NCBI GenBank assembly: GCA_965203755.1
Contig: OZ241910.1
Location: 248,001 to 312,000 of the forward strand
Reading direction: 5' to 3'
Origin: UBA6055 sp965203755
GTDB lineage: Bacteria > Chloroflexota > Anaerolineae > Aggregatilineales > Phototrophicaceae
Length of the DNA stretch: 64,000 bases
In this document: one piece after another, positions 16,093 to 23,207 of the stretch
How the letters are laid out: the number at the start of each line of letters is the position of its first letter
How positions within the stretch are numbered: the first letter of the stretch is position 1
The notes under the pieces: model-generated
Databases searched by the model: none
Seen by the model: the letters and a program-made list of their open reading frames with translations, nothing else
Told to the model about the DNA's origin: nothing
Made by a program: the position numbers and the translations under genes

Positions 16093-16953
16093 CTATGCTC
16101 CAGGGCCGCATGACAGCCTAAGCATGACTTTGTCACCAACTTGGGCATCAAGCCGACTGGCGGCGTTATCCAGGTTGGCGCCGATTTCCAAAAATCCATT
16201 GCTGTCAATCTGCGCCAAAAGGCTGCCTGGCTGGACTTCGTGATAGGCATGAGAAATTCCATGGATGGTATGGCTGTGAATGGTGATATGGGCCTGGCGC
16301 GCATTGAACTGAATCGCGGGGATTTCGCTGTGCCAAAGCGCCGTCAGGTCAAGCTGGCCGCCATTTGACCAGGTAAAATATCCGATGCTGGTGATCATGT
16401 TTCCGAAGTGGTCAATGTGCATCACTTCGCCAGTCAGACGCTGTTTGGCGAAGGCAAGCCGCGGGTTCGGGAACGTAAAAATGGCGTCCAGTTTCTTTCC
16501 CATAGCTGTCAGCGTGTCCCGGCTGCGGGCAGCATGAGCCGCCGCGGGCGCAAAAATATCGCGTCCATGAAAGGTATGACTGACCGGAAGCAGGCGATAT
16601 TGAGGATTTTCGAGCGCTATCGCTTGATAATCGGCATTGATATGCGCCAGGGCATAACTCAAGACCCCATTATCGGGCGCAATAAACTGATAGTCGTCGG
16701 TCTTGACGGCGACCGGCAAACGGGCGCTGCCCACCCCGGGGTCAATCACCACGCAAAAGACTGTTCCAGCGGGGAAATAGCGATAGCTGTTCAACAGGGC
16801 AAACGCGCCTTCGCGGACATTTTGCGGTTGGATCGAATGGGTAATGTCTACGATTCGGGCATCTGGATAAATGCCCAGCATCACCGCCTTCATAACGCCA
16901 ACATAGATGTCTTCGAGGCCAAAATCGGTCAGCATCGCAATGATATTTGACAT
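16093..16953 (-). CDS. SAM hydrolase / adenosyl-chloride synthase family (DUF62)
   Basis: Members of this family split S-adenosylmethionine, mostly to adenosine and methionine with hydroxide as nucleophile; a few use halide. The product (286 residues from the ATG at 16953) carries the hallmark motifs MLTDFG..DIYVGVMKAVM at the N-terminus, VVIDPGVGS, APDNGVLS, and HGRDIFAPAAA. A C-terminal beta-barrel domain includes VMHIDHFGNMITSI. Upstream in-frame starts would add up to 27 residues, but homology begins at MSNIIAMLTDFG. Hydrolase activity is more likely than halogenation because most family members lack the halide-specific loop. It is divergent from the dGTPase gene. Confidence 0.85.
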   Translation of the reverse strand: MSNIIAMLTDFGLEDIYVGVMKAVMLGIYPDARIVDITHSIQPQNVREGAFALLNSYRYFPAGTVFCVVIDPGVGSARLPVAVKTDDYQFIAPDNGVLSYALAHINADYQAIALENPQYRLLPVSHTFHGRDIFAPAAAHAARSRDTLTAMGKKLDAIFTFPNPRLAFAKQRLTGEVMHIDHFGNMITSIGYFTWSNGGQLDLTALWHSEIPAIQFNARQAHITIHSHTIHGISHAYHEVQPGSLLAQIDSNGFLEIGANLDNAASRLDAQVGDKVMLRLSCGPGA

Positions 16954-17080
16954 TTTCCGCACCAGCATGCCTGCATTCCCATTATTGTAACACATTGCCA
17001 GCGGCCGCACCCAAAAGAAATGCGCCGGATGCACAATCTGCCCGGCCGCGCTACAATAGGATCGGGTAAAGGAATGCGAA

Positions 17081-18232
17081 ATGTATTTCAGTCGGGCACA
17101 GCTTGAACAGCACGAGCTTGATACTCTGGCGGGTTATGCGCTCTACAGTCGAGAGTCGCGCGGCCGGCGGCACCATGAGCCGGAACCGCGTTATCGCACA
17201 GCTTTTCAGCGCGACCGCGACCGAATTGTGCATTCGGCCGCCTTTCGTCTGCTGGAGTATAAAACCCAGGTCTTCGTCAACGATGCCGGGGATTATTTTA
17301 GAACCCGGCTGACGCATACGCTGGAGGTCGCGCAGATTGGACGCACCCTTGCCCGGGCGCTTGGCGTCAACGAAGATCTGGTTGAAGCTGTCTGTTTGGC
17401 GCATGATCTCGGTCATCCGCCATTTGGACATGCCGGCGAGGGGATTCTAAATCAACTGATGGCCGACTGCGGCGGATTCAATCATAATCATCAGAGCTAC
17501 CGCGTTGTGACCAAACTGGAAAAGCGATACCCGGCCTGGAATGGGCTGAACCTTACTTTTGAGACGCTGGACGGGATCGCCAAACACGAGACCGAGTATG
17601 ATATCAGCGTCTTGGCCGGCATCGCAGAAGATGCCAATGCCAGCATGGAAGCCCAGATCGCCAATATCGCCGACGAATTGGCTTACAACGCCCATGACCT
17701 TGACGATGGTCTGCAGGCTGGTCTGATTCGGATGGAGCAGTTGGAGGAACTGGCAATCTGGCGTCAAGTTCGGGAACGGATCAACTGGAACGGGCCTTAC
17801 TTGGATGAAATCGCGCGCCACCATATCGTCCGTGAACTGGTTGGGCTGCAGGTGGATGATGTCTTGAATGAAACCGCTAAACATCTGCGCCGGCTCAAAC
17901 CGCGCGCGGCGGGCGATATCCAGCGCCATCCCCAGCCTGTCGTGATGCACAGCCCCGGCCAGCAAAGGCTCAACAGCGAGCTAAAGGATTTTCTGTTTCA
18001 GAATATGTATCGCCATTTTAGAGTGGTGAGGATGCAGGCGCGCGCCGAGCATTTTGTCGAGGCGTTGTTCGCCAGTTACATCAAAGAACCCGGTCAATTG
18101 CCCGAAGAGTACCGTGTCCGGCTGAATCGAGAAACAGCCGGCCGCGTTGTCGCCGATTACATCGCCAGCCTGACCGACCGCAGCGCCTTGCACGAATATC
18201 AAATGTTTTTTGATCCGGTAACGCGGCCCTGA
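17081..18232 (+). CDS. dgt: dGTP triphosphohydrolase-like HD protein
   Basis: The 383-residue product is a Dgt-family deoxynucleotide triphosphohydrolase, which cleaves dNTPs to nucleoside and tripolyphosphate and so tunes dNTP pools. The metal-binding HD residues are in order: His in RLTHTLEVAQIG, HD in AHDLGHPPFGHAGE, and the later Asp in ADELAYNAHDLDD. The N-terminal RTAFQRDRDRIVHSAAFRLL is also typical, as is EYKTQVF. The start ATG at 17081 follows AAGGAAT. It is the short (about 380-residue) bacterial form, not the 505-residue E. coli form. Confidence 0.9.
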   Translation: MYFSRAQLEQHELDTLAGYALYSRESRGRRHHEPEPRYRTAFQRDRDRIVHSAAFRLLEYKTQVFVNDAGDYFRTRLTHTLEVAQIGRTLARALGVNEDLVEAVCLAHDLGHPPFGHAGEGILNQLMADCGGFNHNHQSYRVVTKLEKRYPAWNGLNLTFETLDGIAKHETEYDISVLAGIAEDANASMEAQIANIADELAYNAHDLDDGLQAGLIRMEQLEELAIWRQVRERINWNGPYLDEIARHHIVRELVGLQVDDVLNETAKHLRRLKPRAAGDIQRHPQPVVMHSPGQQRLNSELKDFLFQNMYRHFRVVRMQARAEHFVEALFASYIKEPGQLPEEYRVRLNRETAGRVVADYIASLTDRSALHEYQMFFDPVTRP

Positions 18233-18282
18233 AAGCCCGCTTGCCGGCGCAGACCGAATTTGACTGAAACAAGAGGACAGCC

Positions 18283-19425
18283 ATGCCAGCAGAAGCCTTG
18301 CTTAACCAGCGTTATGAACTTGTCGACCGGCAAGGGTCGGGCGGCATGTCTGTGATTTACAAAGCGCTTGACCGCCGGCTGGGGCGGATGGTGGCCATCA
18401 AGATTCTGCGCCCAAGCCTGACAAAAGACCCGGCTTTTCTGGAGAAGTTTCGGCAAGAGGCGCGCAGCGTCGCCATGATGTCCCATCCGAATATCGTCAC
18501 GGTGCATGATGTCGGCAGCGATGGGTCAACGCATTACATTGTCATGGAGATGATCGACGGTCAGGATTTGAAAAAAATCATCAAGGCGCGCGGCGCCCTG
18601 CCCCATGAGAAAGCTCTGGACTACGCGATACAGATTTGCGCCGGGCTTGGCTTTGCCCATCGTTCCAAATTAGTCCATGCCGATGTCAAACCGCAGAATA
18701 TCCTGATCAACAGGGACGGCATCGTCAAAGTCACCGATTTTGGCATCGCCCAAGCCTACACCGACACCATGCCGCAAACGCAGGCCGAGGCAGTTTGGGG
18801 AAGCCCGCATTACTTTGCGCCTGAACAGGCCCGCGGCGAAAAGCCTTCGCCGGCATCGGACGTCTATTCCATTGGCATTGTCATGTTCGAGATGTTCACC
18901 GGCCGTTTGCCCTACGGCGGGGCATCGCAGCGCGAGCTGGCCTTGGCGCATATTCAAGCCGGCATTCCGAGCGCTTTGGATGTAAACCCCCAAGTCGCCA
19001 AGGAAATCAGCCGCGTCATTGCCAAGGTGATGAGCAAAGGCCCCAATGACCGCTACAAACACGCCGACCAGCTGGGACATATACTGCGGCGGGTGCGCGA
19101 AGGCGGCAGAATCTCCAGTCAGGATGCTGTTCAGCGCCCGCTGCGGCCGGCGCCAGCCGTCCCGGTTAGGCCGCCGCGCCGCGCCGGCCGATATCCATCC
19201 CAAGGCCCGCATCCGATTCCCAACCTGCCCAACCCGGTCTTTAATCCCGACGGAAGCGTGAATGTAGAGGCCGTCGATGGATATACGGGTCCCTTGGCGC
19301 CAAAACGTCAGCCTCGAAATGAAGGGCTTGATTTCGTCACCATCATCCTGGTCGGACTGGCTTTCGCCGCTGTTGCCGGGCTGGCGCCGCTGTACTTGTT
19401 TGGCGTGTTCCCGGCGCTGGCATAG
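18283..19425 (+). CDS. Membrane-anchored Ser/Thr protein kinase (PknB type, non-RD)
   Basis: This is a 380-residue Hanks-type kinase with a catalytic domain at about residues 11-275. Motifs: glycine loop GSGGMSVIY (18-26), Lys40 in VAIKIL, Glu59, catalytic loop HADVKPQN with Asp134 and Asn139, DFG at 152-154, and APEQ in the activation segment. The loop has Ala instead of the usual Arg before the catalytic Asp (HAD for HRD). Such non-RD kinases usually do not depend on activation-loop phosphorylation. A Pro/Arg-rich juxtamembrane linker (about 290-340) precedes one C-terminal membrane helix with almost nothing outside, so there is no PASTA sensor. It ends two bases before the convergent mutL stop. 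Confidence 0.92.
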   Translation: MPAEALLNQRYELVDRQGSGGMSVIYKALDRRLGRMVAIKILRPSLTKDPAFLEKFRQEARSVAMMSHPNIVTVHDVGSDGSTHYIVMEMIDGQDLKKIIKARGALPHEKALDYAIQICAGLGFAHRSKLVHADVKPQNILINRDGIVKVTDFGIAQAYTDTMPQTQAEAVWGSPHYFAPEQARGEKPSPASDVYSIGIVMFEMFTGRLPYGGASQRELALAHIQAGIPSALDVNPQVAKEISRVIAKVMSKGPNDRYKHADQLGHILRRVREGGRISSQDAVQRPLRPAPAVPVRPPRRAGRYPSQGPHPIPNLPNPVFNPDGSVNVEAVDGYTGPLAPKRQPRNEGLDFVTIILVGLAFAAVAGLAPLYLFGVFPALA

Positions 19426-19427
19426 CC

Positions 19428-21167
19428 TTATTCGCCGCGCTCGAATTCTTTGGCGAGATGTTCGCGAGTCATGTGGATCATGGTGGTTTGCCCGGTCGGC
19501 GATTGGTAGGGCGCGGGGCACCGTTCCAGCCGGCGCATAATGGCCTGCATCGCTTCAGTTTCTAAAATCTGTCCATTCCTGACCGCCGCCGCCCAAGCCA
19601 GCGCAATGACCGCATCGTCCAATTTTCTTTTGGATTGACGCAGGCGGGCTAGCATCTGGGGGAATGTCGCTGCCAGAGGACGAGATGTGACGCACTTTGG
19701 CAGCGCCCGGAAAACAAAGGCATTCGGGCCAAAGACTTCGATTTCAAAACCAAGCTGGGCCAATTCGGCGCCGATTTCAGTCAGCAAGGCGGTGTCCTCG
19801 GGGGACAGCACCAAGGTCAGGCTGTCTGTCGGTGAAACAGTTTGAAGCGTTCCGTTCCGCATATCGGCGCTAATCTGGTCATATAGAACCCGCTCATGGG
19901 CTGCGTTTTGGTCAACCAGGTACAAACCGGCCGGGCCTTCGGCGACGATGTAGGCGGCCCCGATTTGACCGACTACCCGCAGCAGGGGCAAGGTCCTGGG
20001 TTTTGATGGCCGGCCGGCGGCTTCGGGGATATAGTCCAGGTCAGCATCACCGCGGCGGTCATCCTCCTCAAAGGGCCGATAAGCCGGCGAGGGGCGGTCA
20101 TCACTGCGGTAATGGCGGGCGGAGCCGGGCGATGCCCATTTATCGACCGCCGGCGCCTTGCCGCCATAATCCAGCAGCGCCCGGCGGACGGCGCGCTGAA
20201 CAGCGGCAAAGACCTGATTGGCATCGCGAAACCGCACCTCGGCTTTGGTCGGATGAACATTGACATCCACATAATCGGGCGGCATAGTGATTAGCAGCAC
20301 CGCCAGAGGATAGCCGCCCGATTTCAGCAGGCCCTCGTAGGCCTGCGTAATGGCATGATTGAGCGCATGGTCCTGGATCGCGCGGCCATTGATGAAGAGG
20401 ATGATTCGAGAACGGTCTTTGCGCCACAGCGATGGCTGTGAGACATAACCAAAGACGGTGACCTTTGGACAGCCCCGGCGAGCCATCTCTTCGCTTGACA
20501 CTTCCAACATCTGCTTGAAGCGCGCCAGCCCGAAGACTTTCGCCGCCACATCAGCCAATTCGCCGCGGCCGGATGATCGGAACTGTTCCCGCCCATCCTG
20601 CTTCAGGACAAATCTGATTTTGGGATAGGCCATCGCGTATCGGGTGACAATTCTTTGGATATGGCCTTTTTCGGTGGCGTCGCTCTTGAGAAATTTGAGG
20701 CGGGCGGGCGTATTAAAAAACAGATTCTCAATCGCGACGACGGTGCCGGCGGGAGCGCCGATGGCTTTATGATGCTGCACTTCGGCGCCATTCAGCTTGA
20801 GCGAGACCCCCGTGTCTTCGCGGCAGTGGCGCGTGATGACTGTCGCCTGGCTGACGGCGGCGATGCTGGCGAGCGCCTCGCCTCGAAAGCCCAAGGTGGA
20901 CAGGCCCTGCAGATCTTTAGCGGCGCGCAGCTTGCTGGTTGCGTGGCGCTTGAATGCCAATTCGATTTCGGCGGCCGGGATGCCGATGCCGTTATCGCTG
21001 ATCCGAATCAGTTTGCGGCCGCCGGCGGCAATGTCGGCGTGCACCGCGCTGGCGCCGGCATCAATCGAGTTTTCGATGAGTTCCTTGACGACCGATGCCG
21101 GGCGTTCAACGGCCTCGCCGGCCGCGATCCGGGCAACCACATCTTCGGACAGAATCGCTATCGCCAT
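19428..21167 (-). CDS. mutL: DNA mismatch repair protein MutL
   Basis: The 579-residue MutL has the GHKL ATPase signatures ENSIDAGA, DNGIGIP and GFRGEALASI in the first 110 residues and the DVNVHPTKAEVRF motif near residue 290. A variable linker (about 330-385) leads to the C-terminal dimerisation domain. Where endonuclease-type MutL proteins have DQHA..E....E, this one reads DQNAAHERVLYD, so the His and the last Glu are replaced by Asn and Asp; nicking activity is therefore uncertain. Start ATG at 21167 follows GGTGG; an adjacent TTG is less likely. No mutS is in the window. Confidence 0.95.
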   Translation of the reverse strand: MAIAILSEDVVARIAAGEAVERPASVVKELIENSIDAGASAVHADIAAGGRKLIRISDNGIGIPAAEIELAFKRHATSKLRAAKDLQGLSTLGFRGEALASIAAVSQATVITRHCREDTGVSLKLNGAEVQHHKAIGAPAGTVVAIENLFFNTPARLKFLKSDATEKGHIQRIVTRYAMAYPKIRFVLKQDGREQFRSSGRGELADVAAKVFGLARFKQMLEVSSEEMARRGCPKVTVFGYVSQPSLWRKDRSRIILFINGRAIQDHALNHAITQAYEGLLKSGGYPLAVLLITMPPDYVDVNVHPTKAEVRFRDANQVFAAVQRAVRRALLDYGGKAPAVDKWASPGSARHYRSDDRPSPAYRPFEEDDRRGDADLDYIPEAAGRPSKPRTLPLLRVVGQIGAAYIVAEGPAGLYLVDQNAAHERVLYDQISADMRNGTLQTVSPTDSLTLVLSPEDTALLTEIGAELAQLGFEIEVFGPNAFVFRALPKCVTSRPLAATFPQMLARLRQSKRKLDDAVIALAWAAAVRNGQILETEAMQAIMRRLERCPAPYQSPTGQTTMIHMTREHLAKEFERGE

Positions 21168-21272
21168 CAATCCACCACCGTTTCAAACTGCCTTGCCGCG
21201 CCCCAAGTATATCAGAAAGCGGTCTTGCAAGCTGCATTGCCCGGCGCTGAATTCAAAGAAACTCAAAACGAC

Positions 21273-21301
21273 TTGCACAAGGACCGGATTTCAGATAACA
21301 T
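21273..21301 (+). promoter_or_regulatory. Promoter of beta-helix gene 2
   Basis: TTGCAC and TAACAT are separated by 17 bases. The spacer and flanks match the promoter of the paralogue at 5698-5726. Confidence 0.6.
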
Positions 21302-21341
21302 AATCTTTAGAGAAGTTTAGTTAAAATTGGAGCGTGCTGAA

Positions 21342-22687
21342 ATGAATGCTATGAACAGCAAGGCAGTGATGAATATAGAAAAATGCCATCCCAAGCGGGG
21401 GACGGCGGCGCCTGTTAATTCCCCCCCCCCCCCCCCCCCCCGAATTTTCTTGAGGCTCGCCGCGCGGTAAAGAAGACTCTGCTTCTTTGTGTATTCCTGT
21501 TTTGCATCCTCGCCATTCCCGTCCAAAGCCAAGCGCCGACGCAGGCGACCGATCCAACCACGCTGGCGGACTGCGGCCTGCCTGTGGCCTCATCCCAGTT
21601 CACTTCGGCATCCAACATCACCACCTTCAACATGACCGCCGACTGCGCTTATACCGCCCAGTCAGCCCAGGCTGGCAGAGCCATACTGTATATCACATCC
21701 GGCGAGTTCACCATCAACGGCAACGGACACAGCATCATCGGGCCGTCTCATACCCATCTCATCTATTTAGAGGGCGCCAACGTCATCCTCAATCTGAACG
21801 ATGTCACCATTCGCGAAAGCAGTACCTGGAACTTCTCACCCTTGAACGTATACAATGGCGCGACTCTTAACGGCCGCAACCTCACCGTACGAGACACTCG
21901 AAACACTGGGAGCAGATCGATGCTGTGGATAAACGGCACCGGCGGCACACAAGTCAATCTTCGGAACGCGCAGTTCCTGAACAACCGCCAGACAGTCTCC
22001 AGCGGGGTCACCGGGAGCGCTATTTACGCCTTCAACGGAGCCACGGTGACCATCACCAACGGCATCTTCCGCGGCAACAGAAACGCCGGCGGCAGAACTG
22101 CCGTGATCACAGCCACAGGGTCTGGAACCTCGGTCCAACTCAATGGCTGCATGACCTTCGAGGACAATGTCCAGGCAGACGGCAGGACAGCGGCAGATGA
22201 TTACGAACGCCGAACTGCCCTCGGCGGAACCGCGACAGTCACCGACAGCAACACCGGCGCCTGCCCGCGGGTTTTCAGCTATTGGGCCGCACTCACACCG
22301 CAAAAGAAGTCCAAGAAAACGGCAACCCCGCGGCCATCAGCCACGGCGCGGCCGCTGGCGACGACCTGCATCGACCTGAACCAGGCGAGCGGCATCGTCG
22401 TTCGCGCCACTTATGGGCTGGCGAGCGGCGTCCAGTGTCAGCGGCTTGGCGGCGGCGGCATCGGCGTACAGGCGATTGTGGACGGCGGCTTCATTGATGC
22501 CGTCGATATCTGGGGCTATGTCGAGCAGGGGGTCGAGGTCTGCTTCCCGCAGGCGGGCGAACTCCTCTTCCTGGATGCCAGAACGATGCCGCGCGCCGTC
22601 GCGCCCTTGGCGTCGACCGTCGTCAACGGCATGACCTGCGGCGCGGTTGAAACGCCGGGATCGATTGTGCTGATGCCGGCCGGCTAG
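21342..22687 (+). CDS. Secreted beta-helix surface protein 2, out of frame at a 21-C tract (phase-off)
   Basis: The same promoter, ribosome site (GGAG nine bases before the ATG at 21342) and gene plan as the paralogue at 5768-7060. Translation from 21342 enters a 21-C tract one base short of the secreted frame and meets TAA at 21468 after 42 codons. With 19 or 22 Cs it would continue into a signal peptide (KKTLLLCVFLFCILAIP), a beta-helix passenger with INGNGHSIIG and LNLNDVTIRES strands, the same basic linker, and the same C-terminal cysteine domain. The paralogue's internal ATG is GTA here (21467), so no bypass start exists near the signal peptide. A GTG at 21584 would lack the signal peptide. 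Read here as an intact but switched-off gene. Confidence 0.7.
21421..21441 (+). repeat. Poly-C tract, 21 C
   Basis: An uninterrupted run of 21 cytosines lies in the N-terminal coding part of the second beta-helix gene. Tract lengths of 19 or 22 would restore the frame; the third frame meets TGA within four codons. The exact length may be uncertain in any assembly. Confidence 0.85.
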
Positions 22688-22735
22688 GCCGGTCAAAAAT
22701 CGATCCATCTGAAATGGCCGGCGCTGTACAAACGC

Positions 22736-22764
22736 TTGACTGCCGCTTTGGCCGCTGTTATAAT
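22736..22764 (+). promoter_or_regulatory. Promoter of tRNA-Thr
   Basis: Near-consensus TTGACT and TATAAT are separated by 17 bases, placing the start of transcription at about the first base of the tRNA. Confidence 0.85.
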
Positions 22765-22773
22765 TGGCAGGCC

Positions 22774-22847
22774 GCCACCCTAGCTCAAGTTGGCAGAGCA
22801 ATCGCTTCGTAAGCGATAGGTTATGGGTTCAAGTCCCATGGGTGGCT
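22774..22847 (+). tRNA. tRNA-Thr (CGT)
   Basis: A complete cloverleaf is visible: acceptor stem GCCACCC/GGGTGGC, D-arm GCTC/GAGC, anticodon stem ATCGC/GCGAT with loop TTCGTAA (anticodon CGT, reads ACG), and T-arm ATGGG/CCCAT with loop TTCAAGT. The discriminator base is T and the CCA end is not encoded. It has its own strong promoter and lies just upstream of the valS leader. Confidence 0.95.
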
Positions 22848-22853
22848 CTTGCC

Positions 22854-22883
22854 TTGACAAAAAGCCGTTGACATGACTATGAT
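22854..22883 (+). promoter_or_regulatory. Promoter of the valS T-box transcript
   Basis: TTGACA (22854-22859) and TATGAT (22878-22883) are 18 bases apart. A second TTGACA at 22868 with TAGGCT at 22892 is an alternative. Confidence 0.55.
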
Positions 22884-22920
22884 TCGCATGGTAGGCTAAT
22901 ATACAAATCGAATAGGATAA

Positions 22921-23175
22921 AACGCTGACTGGGAAGAGTAGACAATCCGCTTCGTCACAGAGAACGCGGGTCTTGGGCTGGAAGCCTGCCGGTGAATGAT
23001 TGTTGAAGGTCGCCCATGAGTTGCCCGAAAGAACGCATTTAGCCAGTAGAATCGGGTCGGCTAACGTCCGTTAACGCGTCAAGAGCGCAGCAGACTTGGG
23101 TCTGCTGAAACAAGGTGGTACCGCGAGAGCCGAGCTTTCGTCCTTGTAGAGGGGCGGAGGCTTTTTTATTTGTCA
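22921..23175 (+). promoter_or_regulatory. T-box riboswitch, valine specifier, controlling valS
   Basis: The leader senses uncharged tRNA-Val and sets read-through into valS. Stem I closes with ACTGGG against GCCCATGAGT. The S-turn AGTA (22937-22940) faces GAA, and the adjoining helix GACAATC pairs with GATTGTT. One base after GAA comes GTC (23009-23011), a valine codon in the specifier position, which agrees with the downstream gene. The T-box core AAGGTGGTACCGCG is at 23112-23125; its TGGT would pair with an ACCA tRNA end, as expected for tRNA-Val with A73. A G/C-rich hairpin ending in a T-run (to about 23170) is the competing terminator. Confidence 0.93.
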
Positions 23176-23207
23176 GAATCATCAGCAGGAAGGAAGGCAA
23201 GGAATCC

